This document shows, piece after piece, positions 31,401 to 37,668 of a stretch of DNA of 37,668 nucleotides. Numbering within the stretch: position 1 is the first letter of the stretch; the number at the start of each line of letters is the position of its first letter. Below the pieces are notes generated by a model. It worked only from the letters and a program-made list of their open reading frames with translations, did no database searches and was not told the DNA's origin. The translations under genes were made by a program, and so were the position numbers. The stretch comes from an uncultured Lachnospiraceae bacterium (GTDB taxonomy: Bacteria > Bacillota > Clostridia > Lachnospirales > Lachnospiraceae): contig CACXCJ010000018.1 of NCBI GenBank assembly GCA_902766175.1, forward strand, positions 1 to 37,668. The letters are read 5' to 3'.

Positions 31401-32970
31401 GATCGAGGACCTGGCGCAGCTGATCTACGACCTGAAGAACAGCAACCGCTACGCGCGGATCTCCGTGAAGCTCTGTTCCGAGAACGGCGTCGGGACCATC
31501 GCGTCCGGCGTCGCGAAGGCAGGCGCACAGGTGATCCTGATCTGCGGCTATGACGGCGGAACGGGCGCGGCACCGGGAAGCTCCATCCACAACGCGGGCG
31601 TCCCGTGGGAGCTCGGCATCACTGAGGCGCATCACAGCCTGCTCGAGAACGGCCTCCGGGACCGCGTGATTCTGGAGACTGACGGAAAGCTCATGACCGG
31701 ACGGGATGTCGCCGTCGCGGCGCTTCTCGGCGCGGAGGAGTTCGGCTTCGCGACCGCACCGCTTGTCTGCATGGGCTGCATGATGATGCGGGTGTGCTCC
31801 AAGAACACCTGTCCGGCCGGCATCGCGACCCAGAACGAGGAGCTGCGGAAGCGCTTTCACGGGAAGCCGGAGTATATCGTCAATTTCATGACGTTTGTCG
31901 CGATGCAGCTCAGAGAGATCATGGCGTCGCTCGGTTTCCGCACCGTAAACGAGATGGTCGGACGCACGGACTGCCTGGAGGTGCGGGAGGATCTGATTAC
32001 GAACCGCGCGAAGATGGTCGATCTGTCCCGCATTCTTGACCAGAAATTCGCAAAGCACGAGGCATGCCACTTTAATCCGGAGCATGTCTATGACTTCCAT
32101 CTCGAGAGGACACTCGATGAGTCTGTGCTGCTTCCGGCGTTCAAGGAGGCGCTTGAGGCGGGACCCGGAACAAAGGGCGGGACGGTTTCTCTGAAGGTCA
32201 CGAGCACGGACCGCACGCTCGGAACCATTCTCGGAAGCGAGATCACGCGGCACTTTGACGGATCGCTCCCGGACGACACCTTTGTCGTGAACTGCGAGGG
32301 CGGAGGCGGACAGTCCTTCGGGGCCTTTCTTCCGAAGGGCGAGACGCTGCACCTCGAGGGCGATGCGAACGACGGCTTCGGCAAGGGGCTCTCGGGCGGA
32401 AAGCTCGTCGTGGTGCCGCCGAGGAACCGGAAGTTCAAGGCGGAGGAGAACATCATCGTGGGCAATGTCGCACTCTACGGCGCGACGAGCGGAACCGCGT
32501 ATATCTACGGCATCGCGGGAGAGCGCTTCTGCGTGAGAAATTCCGGCGCGACCGCGGTGGCGGAGGGATGCGGCGATCACGGCCTCGAGTACATGACCGG
32601 CGGACGCGCGGTGATCCTCGGGCCGACCGGAAAGAACTTCGCGGCCGGCATGAGCGGCGGGTTCGCCTACGTCCTCGACGCGGATCACTCCCTCTACAAG
32701 CGTCTCAACAAGGGCATGGTGACGCTCAGTGATATGACTGACAAGTACGATATTCAGGAACTGCAGGACATCCTCACGGACTATGTGAAGGAGACCGGGT
32801 CCGAGAAGGGGCGGAAGATTCTGGACAACTTCGAGGCCTATGTTCCGGATTTCAAGAAAATTGTGCCGAACGACTACCAGAAGATGCTGAATGCGATCAG
32901 CCGCAATGAGGATCAGGGCATGAATCACGAGAAGGCTGTTCTGGAGGCGTTCAGGGAAGTCACGGCATAA
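28426..32970 (+). CDS. gltB: Glutamate synthase large (alpha) subunit
   Basis: Transfers the amide of glutamine to 2-oxoglutarate, giving two glutamates; the main ammonium-assimilation step with glutamine synthetase. The 1514-residue chain has the four domains in order. The N-terminal glutaminase has its nucleophile at Cys23 in EHDACGIG after a 22-residue propeptide. A central domain follows, then the FMN-binding synthase domain with GEGGENPARFG and the [3Fe-4S] cysteines Cys1118, Cys1124 and Cys1129 (spacing 6 and 5, as in Azospirillum). The C-terminal beta-helix domain has the GGGGQSFGAF-type repeats. AAGGAGGAAAGG lies before the start. gltD follows 9 bp later. The promoter is close to consensus, indicating high expression. 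Confidence 0.97.
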   Translation: MNQRKEISPDAFDASLGREHDACGIGTIVNIDGHKDYRVLDDALSIVEKLEHRAGKDASGKVGDGVGILTQICHTYFKEEAAKCGISLKDELDYGIGMLFFPQDRLKRTFAMRMLKVITEKNGLKFLGWRQVPTHPEILGKMALDCMPCIMQCFIERPAGTPRGIDFDRKLFVVRREFEQSSEDTYICSLSSRTIVYKGMFLVKQLRSFYLDLQSHDYKAAVAIVHSRFSTNTTPSWNRAHPYRFLAHNGEINTLRGNIDRMLAREETMTSPYLQDELDKIYPVIQNRGSDSAMLDNTLEFMYMNGIDLPLAMMMLIPEPWKHNSFMDSDKRDFYHYYATMMEPWDGPAAILYTDGDTVGATLDRNGLRPCRYYLTDDGRLILASEVGVLDIPPEHIVKKSRLEPGRMLVVDLKQKRIISDEECKNYYAHRKPYGEWLDRNLLHLEDLPIPNKKIPTSTQSMRDKLYKVFGYTYEDVKDEILPMAENGIEPTASMGHDVPLAVLSPAHQLLFNYFKQQFAQVTNPPIDALREKIVTDTTVYLGSDGDILTEKSSNCRVLEVNDPLLTGVQLMKIKALDRPGFHSRVIPLLYYTNTSLEHALEQLNITVDRAVAEGNNIIILSDRGVDENHVPIPSLLAVSSVEHHLILTKQRTAVSIILESGEPRDVHQIAALLGYGARAVNPYLAHECIGELIDLGLLDKDYHTAVRDYNAALTSGVVKIASKMGISTLQSYQSAQIFEAIGLSDEVIEKYFTGTVSRVGGIGIKEIEEGVSYRHDHAFDPLGLGVDTTLDSVGFHSLRSNRDAEDHMYNPLTIVTLQQAVRRNDYKQFLEFADLVDDAKKPHTLRGLLRFKPQQKPIPLEEVEPVESIMHRFETSAMSYGSISQEAHETMAIAMNRIGGKSNTGEGGENPARFGTERNSAVKQVASARFGVTIEYLNSAVEIQIKMAQGAKPGEGGNLPGNKVYPSVAATRCSTPGVPLISPPPHHDIYSIEDLAQLIYDLKNSNRYARISVKLCSENGVGTIASGVAKAGAQVILICGYDGGTGAAPGSSIHNAGVPWELGITEAHHSLLENGLRDRVILETDGKLMTGRDVAVAALLGAEEFGFATAPLVCMGCMMMRVCSKNTCPAGIATQNEELRKRFHGKPEYIVNFMTFVAMQLREIMASLGFRTVNEMVGRTDCLEVREDLITNRAKMVDLSRILDQKFAKHEACHFNPEHVYDFHLERTLDESVLLPAFKEALEAGPGTKGGTVSLKVTSTDRTLGTILGSEITRHFDGSLPDDTFVVNCEGGGGQSFGAFLPKGETLHLEGDANDGFGKGLSGGKLVVVPPRNRKFKAEENIIVGNVALYGATSGTAYIYGIAGERFCVRNSGATAVAEGCGDHGLEYMTGGRAVILGPTGKNFAAGMSGGFAYVLDADHSLYKRLNKGMVTLSDMTDKYDIQELQDILTDYVKETGSEKGRKILDNFEAYVPDFKKIVPNDYQKMLNAISRNEDQGMNHEKAVLEAFREVTA

Positions 32971-32979
32971 GGAGAAGAG

Positions 32980-34455
32980 ATGGGAAAACCGACTGGATTT
33001 CTGGAATATCAGAGGAGAGCAGATCGATTCGTTCCGGAGGAGGAGCGGATTCAGAATTTCGATGAATTTTATGTCCCGGTCTCCGAGGAGGAGAGGAGAC
33101 GCCAGGGGGCGCGCTGCATGAACTGCGGTGTCCCGCTCTGTCAGTCCGGCATGAAGCTTCACGGCATGGTGACGGGCTGCCCGCTCCACAATCTCATCCC
33201 GGAGTACAACGATTCCATCTACCGGGGCAACTATGACCACGCGCTGGCGCGCCTTCTGAAGACAAACAATTTCCCGGAGTTCACCGGGCGCGTGTGCCCG
33301 GCGCTCTGTGAGAAGGCGTGCATCAATGGCGAGTACGGGGAGCCGGTGACCTGCCACGACAACGAGCGGTTCCTGATTGAGAACGGATTTACGCGCGGCT
33401 ACATGAAGCCCCGCATTCCGGCAGTCCGGAGCGGAAAGAGCGTCGCAGTCATCGGCGCCGGCCCGTCCGGGCTCGCCGCGGCGGACCAGCTGAATCACCG
33501 CGGCCACAGCGTCACGGTCTTTGAGCGGGAGGAGGAGATCGGCGGCCTCCTCATGTACGGGATTCCGAATATGAAGCTGGACAAGTCTGTCATCACCCGC
33601 AGAAGGAAGCTCATGGAGGAGGAGGGCGTCACCTTCCGGACCGGCGTCAACATCGGCGTCGACGTGAAGGCGGAGGAGCTCATGAAGGAGTTTGATGCCG
33701 TCGTCCTCTGCTGCGGCGCGAAGGAGCCGAGAAAGCTCGCGGTGGAAGGGTTTGACAGCGCGAAGGGCGTCTACTTTGCGGTGGACTTCCTCACCAGGGC
33801 GACGAAGCATGTCCTGCACCCGGAGAAAAAGGACCCGGAGTTCGTCAGCGCGAAGGGAAAGAATGTCGTCATCGTCGGGGGCGGCGACACGGGCAACGAC
33901 TGCATCGGCACCGTGATCCGTCAGGGATGCCGCTCCGTGACCGCGCTCGAGATGATGCCGGAGCCGCCGGTGGAGCGCACGCCGGACAATCCGTGGCCGG
34001 AGTGGCCGAAGACAAAGAAGACGGACTACGGCCACCAGGAGGCGATCTACAAGTTCGGCCACGACCCGCGCGTCTTCGAGACGACGGTGAAGCAGCTCAT
34101 CACCGGAAAGAAGGGGGAGCTCACCGCCATCGAGACGGTGAAGGTCCGCTTTGAGAACCGGAAAATGGTGGAGATAGAGGGAACGGAAAAGACGCTGAAA
34201 TGTGACCTGCTCCTCGTCGCGGCGGGATTCACGGGCTGTCAGAAATACACGGCCGAGGCGTTCGGAACGGTGCTCTCGCCCCGGGGAACAGTTCAGACCG
34301 AGGCGGACCACTACAGGACCGCGGTGGACAGGGTCTTTACCGCGGGCGATATGCACCGCGGGCAGTCTCTCGTCGTCTGGGCGATCCACGAGGGCCGCTG
34401 CGCGGCGCGCGAGGTGGATGAGTATCTCATGGGCTACTCGAACGAGAGCGAGTGA
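32980..34455 (+). CDS. gltD: Glutamate synthase small (beta) subunit
   Basis: Supplies electrons from NAD(P)H through FAD and [4Fe-4S] clusters to GltB. The 491-residue protein has the N-terminal cysteine-rich cluster domain ([21 protein letters not shown], then [10 protein letters not shown]). The FAD site is [20 protein letters not shown] with the following [15 protein letters not shown], and the NAD(P) site is [15 protein letters not shown]. The C-terminal [20 protein letters not shown] closes the FAD fold. GGAGAAGAG precedes the ATG, nine bases after gltB. Length and motifs are standard, so GltBD should be a complete NAD(P)H-dependent enzyme. Confidence 0.97.
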   Translation: MGKPTGFLEYQRRADRFVPEEERIQNFDEFYVPVSEEERRRQGARCMNCGVPLCQSGMKLHGMVTGCPLHNLIPEYNDSIYRGNYDHALARLLKTNNFPEFTGRVCPALCEKACINGEYGEPVTCHDNERFLIENGFTRGYMKPRIPAVRSGKSVAVIGAGPSGLAAADQLNHRGHSVTVFEREEEIGGLLMYGIPNMKLDKSVITRRRKLMEEEGVTFRTGVNIGVDVKAEELMKEFDAVVLCCGAKEPRKLAVEGFDSAKGVYFAVDFLTRATKHVLHPEKKDPEFVSAKGKNVVIVGGGDTGNDCIGTVIRQGCRSVTALEMMPEPPVERTPDNPWPEWPKTKKTDYGHQEAIYKFGHDPRVFETTVKQLITGKKGELTAIETVKVRFENRKMVEIEGTEKTLKCDLLLVAAGFTGCQKYTAEAFGTVLSPRGTVQTEADHYRTAVDRVFTAGDMHRGQSLVVWAIHEGRCAAREVDEYLMGYSNESE

Positions 34456-34520
34456 AGTGCCGTGTGCCTCTGGCGCGCGCTGCGGTCTGCGCCGCAGTGC
34501 GGGGCTCTGGCACGGTCGGA

Positions 34521-34555
34521 TAAAATGCATAAATAATTAATAAATATGCATTTTA
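34521..34555. promoter_or_regulatory. 11-bp-arm inverted repeat upstream of the amt promoter
   Basis: TAAAATGCATA (34521-34531) and TATGCATTTTA (34545-34555) are perfect reverse complements separated by 13 AT-rich bases. The repeat ends 19 bp before the -35 box, a position suited to an activator. The arm matches the AAAATGCATTTT palindrome upstream of gltB. Confidence 0.6.
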
Positions 34556-34574
34556 ATTCTGTAAAAATCATCAA

Positions 34575-34603
34575 TTGCACAGTGAGAGTCAGGGCCTTAA
34601 AAT
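34575..34603 (+). promoter_or_regulatory. Promoter of the amt-P-II gene
   Basis: TTGCAC (34575-34580), a 17-bp spacer and TAAAAT (34598-34603). The transcript would begin near 34610, about eight bases before the large hairpin. Confidence 0.7.
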
Positions 34604-34617
34604 ACCTTTTATCAGGC

Positions 34618-34658
34618 AAGGGCGCCGAAAAGAGTACACACTCTTTCGGCGCCCTTTC
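34618..34658 (+). promoter_or_regulatory. Long leader stem-loop before amt (terminator-like)
   Basis: AAGGGCGCCGAAAAGAGT (34618-34635) pairs with ACTCTTTCGGCGCCCTT (34640-34656), 17 bp with one bulged A and an ACAC loop, followed by TCTG. It may end gltBD read-through, act as an attenuator, or stabilise the 5' end of the amt mRNA. The T-run is too short for certainty. Confidence 0.6.
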
Positions 34659-34678
34659 TGCATAAAGAAAGGGGGAAT

Positions 34679-36445
34679 ATGAATATGAACTTCGAACCGA
34701 CCACTGTCATATGGGTGCTCATCTGCGGCGCGCTGGTGTTTTTCATGCAGGCAGGCTTTGCGCTCTGCGAGGCGGGTCTCACCCGTGCAAAGAACACCGG
34801 AAATATTCTCATGAAGAATATGATGGACTTCTGTATCGGCACGCCCTGCTTCTGGATCATCGGCTTCTCGATCATGTTCCACGGCACGGGCGCCTTCGCA
34901 GGCATTCCGGATTTCTTCATCCGCGGCGCCTACACCGCTGAGAACAGCGTCGTGCCGCAGACCATGCCGCTCTGGGCCTACGTGATCTTCCAGACCGTCT
35001 TCTGCGCGACCGCAGCGACGATCGTCTCGGGGTCCATGGCGGAGCGGACGAACTTCAAGGCCTACTGCATGTACTCCGCGGCGATCTCCCTCCTGGTCTA
35101 TCCGATCTGCGGACACTGGACCTGGGGCGGCGGCTGGCTCTCACAGCTCGGCTTCCACGATTTCGCGGGCTCCGCACAGGTACACAACGTCGGCGGCATC
35201 ATTGCCTGCCTCGGCGCGTGGATGCTCGGCCCCCGCATCGGGAAGTACGACAAGAACGGCAAGGCGAGAGCCATCCCGGGCCACAACATGACGGCCGTGG
35301 CACTCGGCGTCTTCATCCTCTGGTTCTGCTGGTTCGGGTTCAACGGCGGCTCCACCGTCGCCATGGCGGATGACACCGCGGTATACGAGGCCTCTCTCGC
35401 ATTCATGACGACGAACCTCGCGGCGGCCGTCGCGACGACGACGACCATGATCTTCACCTGGATCCGCTACGGAAAGCCGGATGTCTCGATGACCTTCAAC
35501 GCGGCGCTCGCGGGGCTGGTCGCCATCACGGCGGGCGCGGACTGCGTCTCTCCGGTCGGCGCGTTCTTCATCGGCCTCGTGGCCGGCATCCTCGTCGTCT
35601 TCTCCGTGGAATTCTTTGACAACATCGCGAAGATCGATGACCCGGTCGGCGCGGTCTCCGTCCACTTCGTGAACGGCGTCTGGGGCACGCTGGCGGTCGG
35701 CCTCTTCTCGACGGGCGATGACGGCGTGGGCAAAGGTCTCTTCTACGGCGGCGGCTTTCATCAGCTCGGCATCGAGGCGCTCGGCGTGATCGCAATTGAT
35801 CTCTACGTCGTGATTGTCATGTTCATCATCTTCAAGATCATCGATGCCGTGATCGGCCTCCGCGTTCCGGAGAACGTGGAAATCGACGGACTTGACATCC
35901 ATGAGCACGGCCTCGCGAGCGCTTACTCCGGCTTCGCGATCACGGATGTCACGGATCTCTCCGTTTCCGCAAATGAGAACACAGATCTCGGAGAGGAGAG
36001 CTACGACAAGGCGAGCGAGGCAAAGCGCGATGCGGCAGTGAAGGTGGTGCGCGCGCCTGAGACGGCGGCAGGCGCGGCGGAAGCGGACACCGGAATGCAC
36101 AAGGTTGTGGTGATCTGCCGCCTGAACAAGTTCGACGAGCTGAAGAAGTCGCTGAACGGAATCGGCGTCACCGGAATGACCATGTCACAGGTCATGGGCT
36201 CCGGAATCCAGAGGGGCTCCTCGGAGCGCTACAGAGGTGCGGTCGTCGACTCGACGCTCCTGCCGAAGGTGAAGGTTGAGGTCGTGATCAGCAAGATTCC
36301 TGTCGACACCGTGATTGAGACCGCAAAGAAGACGCTCTACACCGGACACATCGGCGACGGAAAGATCTTCGTCTACAACGTGAGCCGCGTCGTGAAGGTC
36401 CGCACGGGCGAGGAGAACTACGCGGCACTGCAGGACGTGGAATAA
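34679..36445 (+). CDS. amt: Ammonium transporter fused to a C-terminal P-II signalling domain
   Basis: Residues 1 to about 405 are an Amt/Mep/Rh channel with eleven hydrophobic segments, including FFMQAGFALCEAGLTRAKNTGNI. The pore histidines are probably those in CGHWTWGGGWL and VHFVNGVWGT. After a cytoplasmic linker (about 405-470), residues 473-588 are a complete P-II protein: GMTMSQVMGSGIQRG (keeping the 2-oxoglutarate-site Gln), ERYRGA, LPKVKVEVV, TGHIGDGKIFVYNV and VKVRTGE. The T-loop tyrosine uridylylated in E. coli P-II is Val523 here. The channel would thus carry its own nucleotide/2-oxoglutarate sensor. GGGGG is 3 nt before this ATG and 9 nt before a second in-frame ATG at 34685, which may be the real start. 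No separate glnK lies nearby. Confidence 0.95.
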   Translation: MNMNFEPTTVIWVLICGALVFFMQAGFALCEAGLTRAKNTGNILMKNMMDFCIGTPCFWIIGFSIMFHGTGAFAGIPDFFIRGAYTAENSVVPQTMPLWAYVIFQTVFCATAATIVSGSMAERTNFKAYCMYSAAISLLVYPICGHWTWGGGWLSQLGFHDFAGSAQVHNVGGIIACLGAWMLGPRIGKYDKNGKARAIPGHNMTAVALGVFILWFCWFGFNGGSTVAMADDTAVYEASLAFMTTNLAAAVATTTTMIFTWIRYGKPDVSMTFNAALAGLVAITAGADCVSPVGAFFIGLVAGILVVFSVEFFDNIAKIDDPVGAVSVHFVNGVWGTLAVGLFSTGDDGVGKGLFYGGGFHQLGIEALGVIAIDLYVVIVMFIIFKIIDAVIGLRVPENVEIDGLDIHEHGLASAYSGFAITDVTDLSVSANENTDLGEESYDKASEAKRDAAVKVVRAPETAAGAAEADTGMHKVVVICRLNKFDELKKSLNGIGVTGMTMSQVMGSGIQRGSSERYRGAVVDSTLLPKVKVEVVISKIPVDTVIETAKKTLYTGHIGDGKIFVYNVSRVVKVRTGEENYAALQDVE

Positions 36446-36470
36446 TCTGCGCGGCACGGGAAATCCAGTA

Positions 36471-36500
36471 TTGTCATTCCCGATACTGCTGAGTTACAAT
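36471..36500 (+). promoter_or_regulatory. Promoter of the 2-hydroxyacid dehydrogenase gene
   Basis: TTGTCA (36471-36476), an 18-bp spacer and TACAAT (36495-36500). GCCCGG (36508-36513) at the predicted transcript start can pair with CCGGGC (36549-36554), closing most of the leader. Confidence 0.6.
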
Positions 36501-36575
36501 TCGAGTTGCCCGGTTGTCCGTTGAAAAGAGTGGAAACCATTCAGGCAGCCGGGCCGCAGTAAAGGAGGAATGACA

Positions 36576-37532
36576 ATGAAAAAGAAAGTCCTGTATATTC
36601 AGCCGATTCATCCTGCCGGGATGGATCTTCTCCGCGAAAAGTACGACGTGGTGGTTGCGGGGACGGAAGACAAGAAGGCGCTGCTGGCTGCAGTCGCCGA
36701 TGCCAGCGCGCTTGTCACCCGTCTGACAAAGGTTGACAAGGAACTGATTGACGCCGGCAGAAATCTCAAGGCGATCGCGAAAAACGGCATCGGCGTCGAC
36801 AACATAGACGTGGCGGAAGCTACCGCACGTAAAATCGCAGTGCTCACGACAGGCCCTGCCAACACCAGCTCTGTTGCGGAGAGCATCATTTTTGCGATGG
36901 GCGCCATGATTAAGAAGCTTCCCCACTTCAATACGGCGATGCACAACGGCGACTGGGCCTGCAGAGACGAGGGAGGCTTCTACGATGTGGCTGACCGTGT
37001 CTTCGGCATTGTCGGATTCGGACGCATCGGACGTCAGGTCGCACACATTGCGCAGGCGCTGAACATGAAGGTCCTCGTATTCGATGCCTTTCTGCCGCGT
37101 GAGGCCGTGGAGAAGGCAGGATGTGACTACGCGGGGAGCCTGGATGAGCTGTGCGCGAAGGCGGACTTCCTCTCCCTCAACATGCCGCTCACGAAGGAAA
37201 ACACCCACATGATCAATGCGCACACGCTGTCTCTCATGAAGCCCACTGCCTTTGTCATCAATTATTCCCGCGGACAGATGGTGGATGAGGACGCGCTCTA
37301 CAACGCTCTTGTCGAAAAGAAGATCGCAGGTGCGGCGCTGGACGCATTTTACCCGGAGCCGCCGCGCTTTGACCACCCGCTGTACAAGCTGGACAATGTC
37401 CTTCTCACGCCGCATACCGCAGGAATCAGCGAGGATGCCCGCAAGCGGATGTCCATCAACGTGGCGAAGGGAATTGACGCAGTGCTCAGTGGAGAAGAGC
37501 CGGAGTTCTGTGTGAATAAGGATTCCCTGTAA
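36576..37532 (+). CDS. D-isomer-specific 2-hydroxyacid dehydrogenase
   Basis: An NAD-dependent cytoplasmic dehydrogenase of the phosphoglycerate/hydroxypyruvate dehydrogenase family, interconverting a D-2-hydroxyacid and its 2-oxoacid. The 318-residue protein has the nucleotide fold GIVGFGRIGRQVA near residue 150. The substrate arginine is in VINYSRGQMVDEDAL, the catalytic acid in ALDAFYPEPP and the catalytic histidine in LLTPHTAGIS. The start at 36576 is preferred over the ATG six bases upstream because AGGAGG (36563-36568) is seven bases away rather than one. It has no ACT domain, so it is not a long-form SerA. The gene is single, with its own promoter, after the nitrogen genes. The substrate is not predictable. 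Confidence 0.93.
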   Translation: MKKKVLYIQPIHPAGMDLLREKYDVVVAGTEDKKALLAAVADASALVTRLTKVDKELIDAGRNLKAIAKNGIGVDNIDVAEATARKIAVLTTGPANTSSVAESIIFAMGAMIKKLPHFNTAMHNGDWACRDEGGFYDVADRVFGIVGFGRIGRQVAHIAQALNMKVLVFDAFLPREAVEKAGCDYAGSLDELCAKADFLSLNMPLTKENTHMINAHTLSLMKPTAFVINYSRGQMVDEDALYNALVEKKIAGAALDAFYPEPPRFDHPLYKLDNVLLTPHTAGISEDARKRMSINVAKGIDAVLSGEEPEFCVNKDSL

Positions 37533-37580
37533 TCTGTTTCCGGTTTGAAGGCTGTCTGCCTGACTGAACATTACAGCGTA

Positions 37581-37622
37581 AAAGGGACTGTCGCACTAAG
37601 AAAATAGTGCGGCAACCCCTTT
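37581..37622. terminator. Stem-loop after the dehydrogenase gene
   Basis: AAAGGG...GTCGCACTA-AGAAAA-TAGTGCGGC...CCCTTT, a long interrupted stem beginning 48 bp after the stop codon. The T-tract on the plus strand is short (TTTCT); read on the minus strand the stem is followed by TTTTACG. It probably ends transcription from either side. Confidence 0.6.
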
Positions 37623-37633
37623 CTAATTAGATG

Positions 37634-37662
37634 AAATCCGGCCTGTTGGCCGGATTTCTCTT
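37634..37662 (+). terminator. Second stem-loop at the right edge
   Basis: AAATCCGGCC-TGTT-GGCCGGATTT, a perfect 10-bp stem followed by CTCTTAT. It is either a tandem terminator or the regulatory leader of a gene outside the window. Confidence 0.65.
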
Positions 37663-37668
37663 ATAAAA

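Noticed and set aside
31078..34530. An open frame of 1150 codons on the minus strand across gltB and gltD
   Set aside because: It lies wholly antisense to gltB and gltD, which have complete domains and ribosome sites. Its translation is rich in Arg/His/Leu/Asp with no recognisable motif, as expected for a GC-rich shadow frame.

Overview
The window looks like a chromosomal segment of a GC-rich anaerobic member of the Firmicutes, most likely class Clostridia and possibly Lachnospiraceae or a near relative. The evidence is strong AGGAGG-type ribosome binding sites, sigma-A type promoters, a butyryl-CoA dehydrogenase/Etf operon with a Rex-like operator, 4-hydroxybutyryl-CoA dehydratase, and a pheA-ppx-ppk block. 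The genus cannot be fixed from sequence alone. No phage, CRISPR array or intact insertion sequence was seen.

Layout. (1) 1-5119: pheA (cut by the left edge), a divergent Ppx/GppA-HD protein and polyphosphate kinase. (2) 5324-9671: cell-surface and lipid genes, namely an O-antigen-ligase-like membrane protein, a lipid kinase, a GtrA-family protein and a sugar-type nucleotidyltransferase. A rhamnose epimerase follows at 11909. (3) 10302-11564: an NRAMP-fold transporter whose metal-site motifs are not those of Mn/Fe transporters and which resembles the SLC11-related magnesium transporters. (4) 11909-15581: RfbC, acyl-ACP thioesterase, a divergently transcribed esterase and an ATP-grasp enzyme. 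(5) 16017-26463: the most distinctive block, crt, CoA-transferase, abfD, bcd, etfB, etfA, then a three-gene TRAP transporter, closed by a strong terminator. (6) 26696-26991: tRNA-Gly, tRNA-Arg and tRNA-His, followed by a bidirectional terminator. (7) 27099-28135: two decayed gene remnants, yitT and codB, facing away from each other across a deletion scar. (8) 28426-36445: gltB, gltD and an ammonium transporter fused to a P-II domain, a nitrogen-assimilation block. (9) 36576-37532: a D-2-hydroxyacid dehydrogenase, then terminator hairpins at the right edge.

How the genes fit together. Block 5 can be read as a self-contained module. A TRAP importer with a TakP-like binding protein would take up a small organic acid, a CoA-transferase would activate it, and AbfD and Crt would both lead to crotonyl-CoA. 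Bcd/EtfAB would then reduce it to butyryl-CoA, and the CoA-transferase could recycle the CoA. No thiolase, 3-hydroxybutyryl-CoA dehydrogenase or 4-hydroxybutyrate dehydrogenase is in the window, which suggests that hydroxybutyrate, crotonate or vinylacetate arrives from outside or from another pathway. Rex-like boxes lie upstream of both crt and the TRAP genes. Block 8 joins ammonium uptake, sensing and glutamate synthesis, and gltB and amt share an ATGCATTTTA dyad just upstream of their -35 boxes.

Several promoters are followed almost at once by a stem-loop at the predicted 5' end of the transcript. All functions are assigned by reading motifs; no database search was possible.
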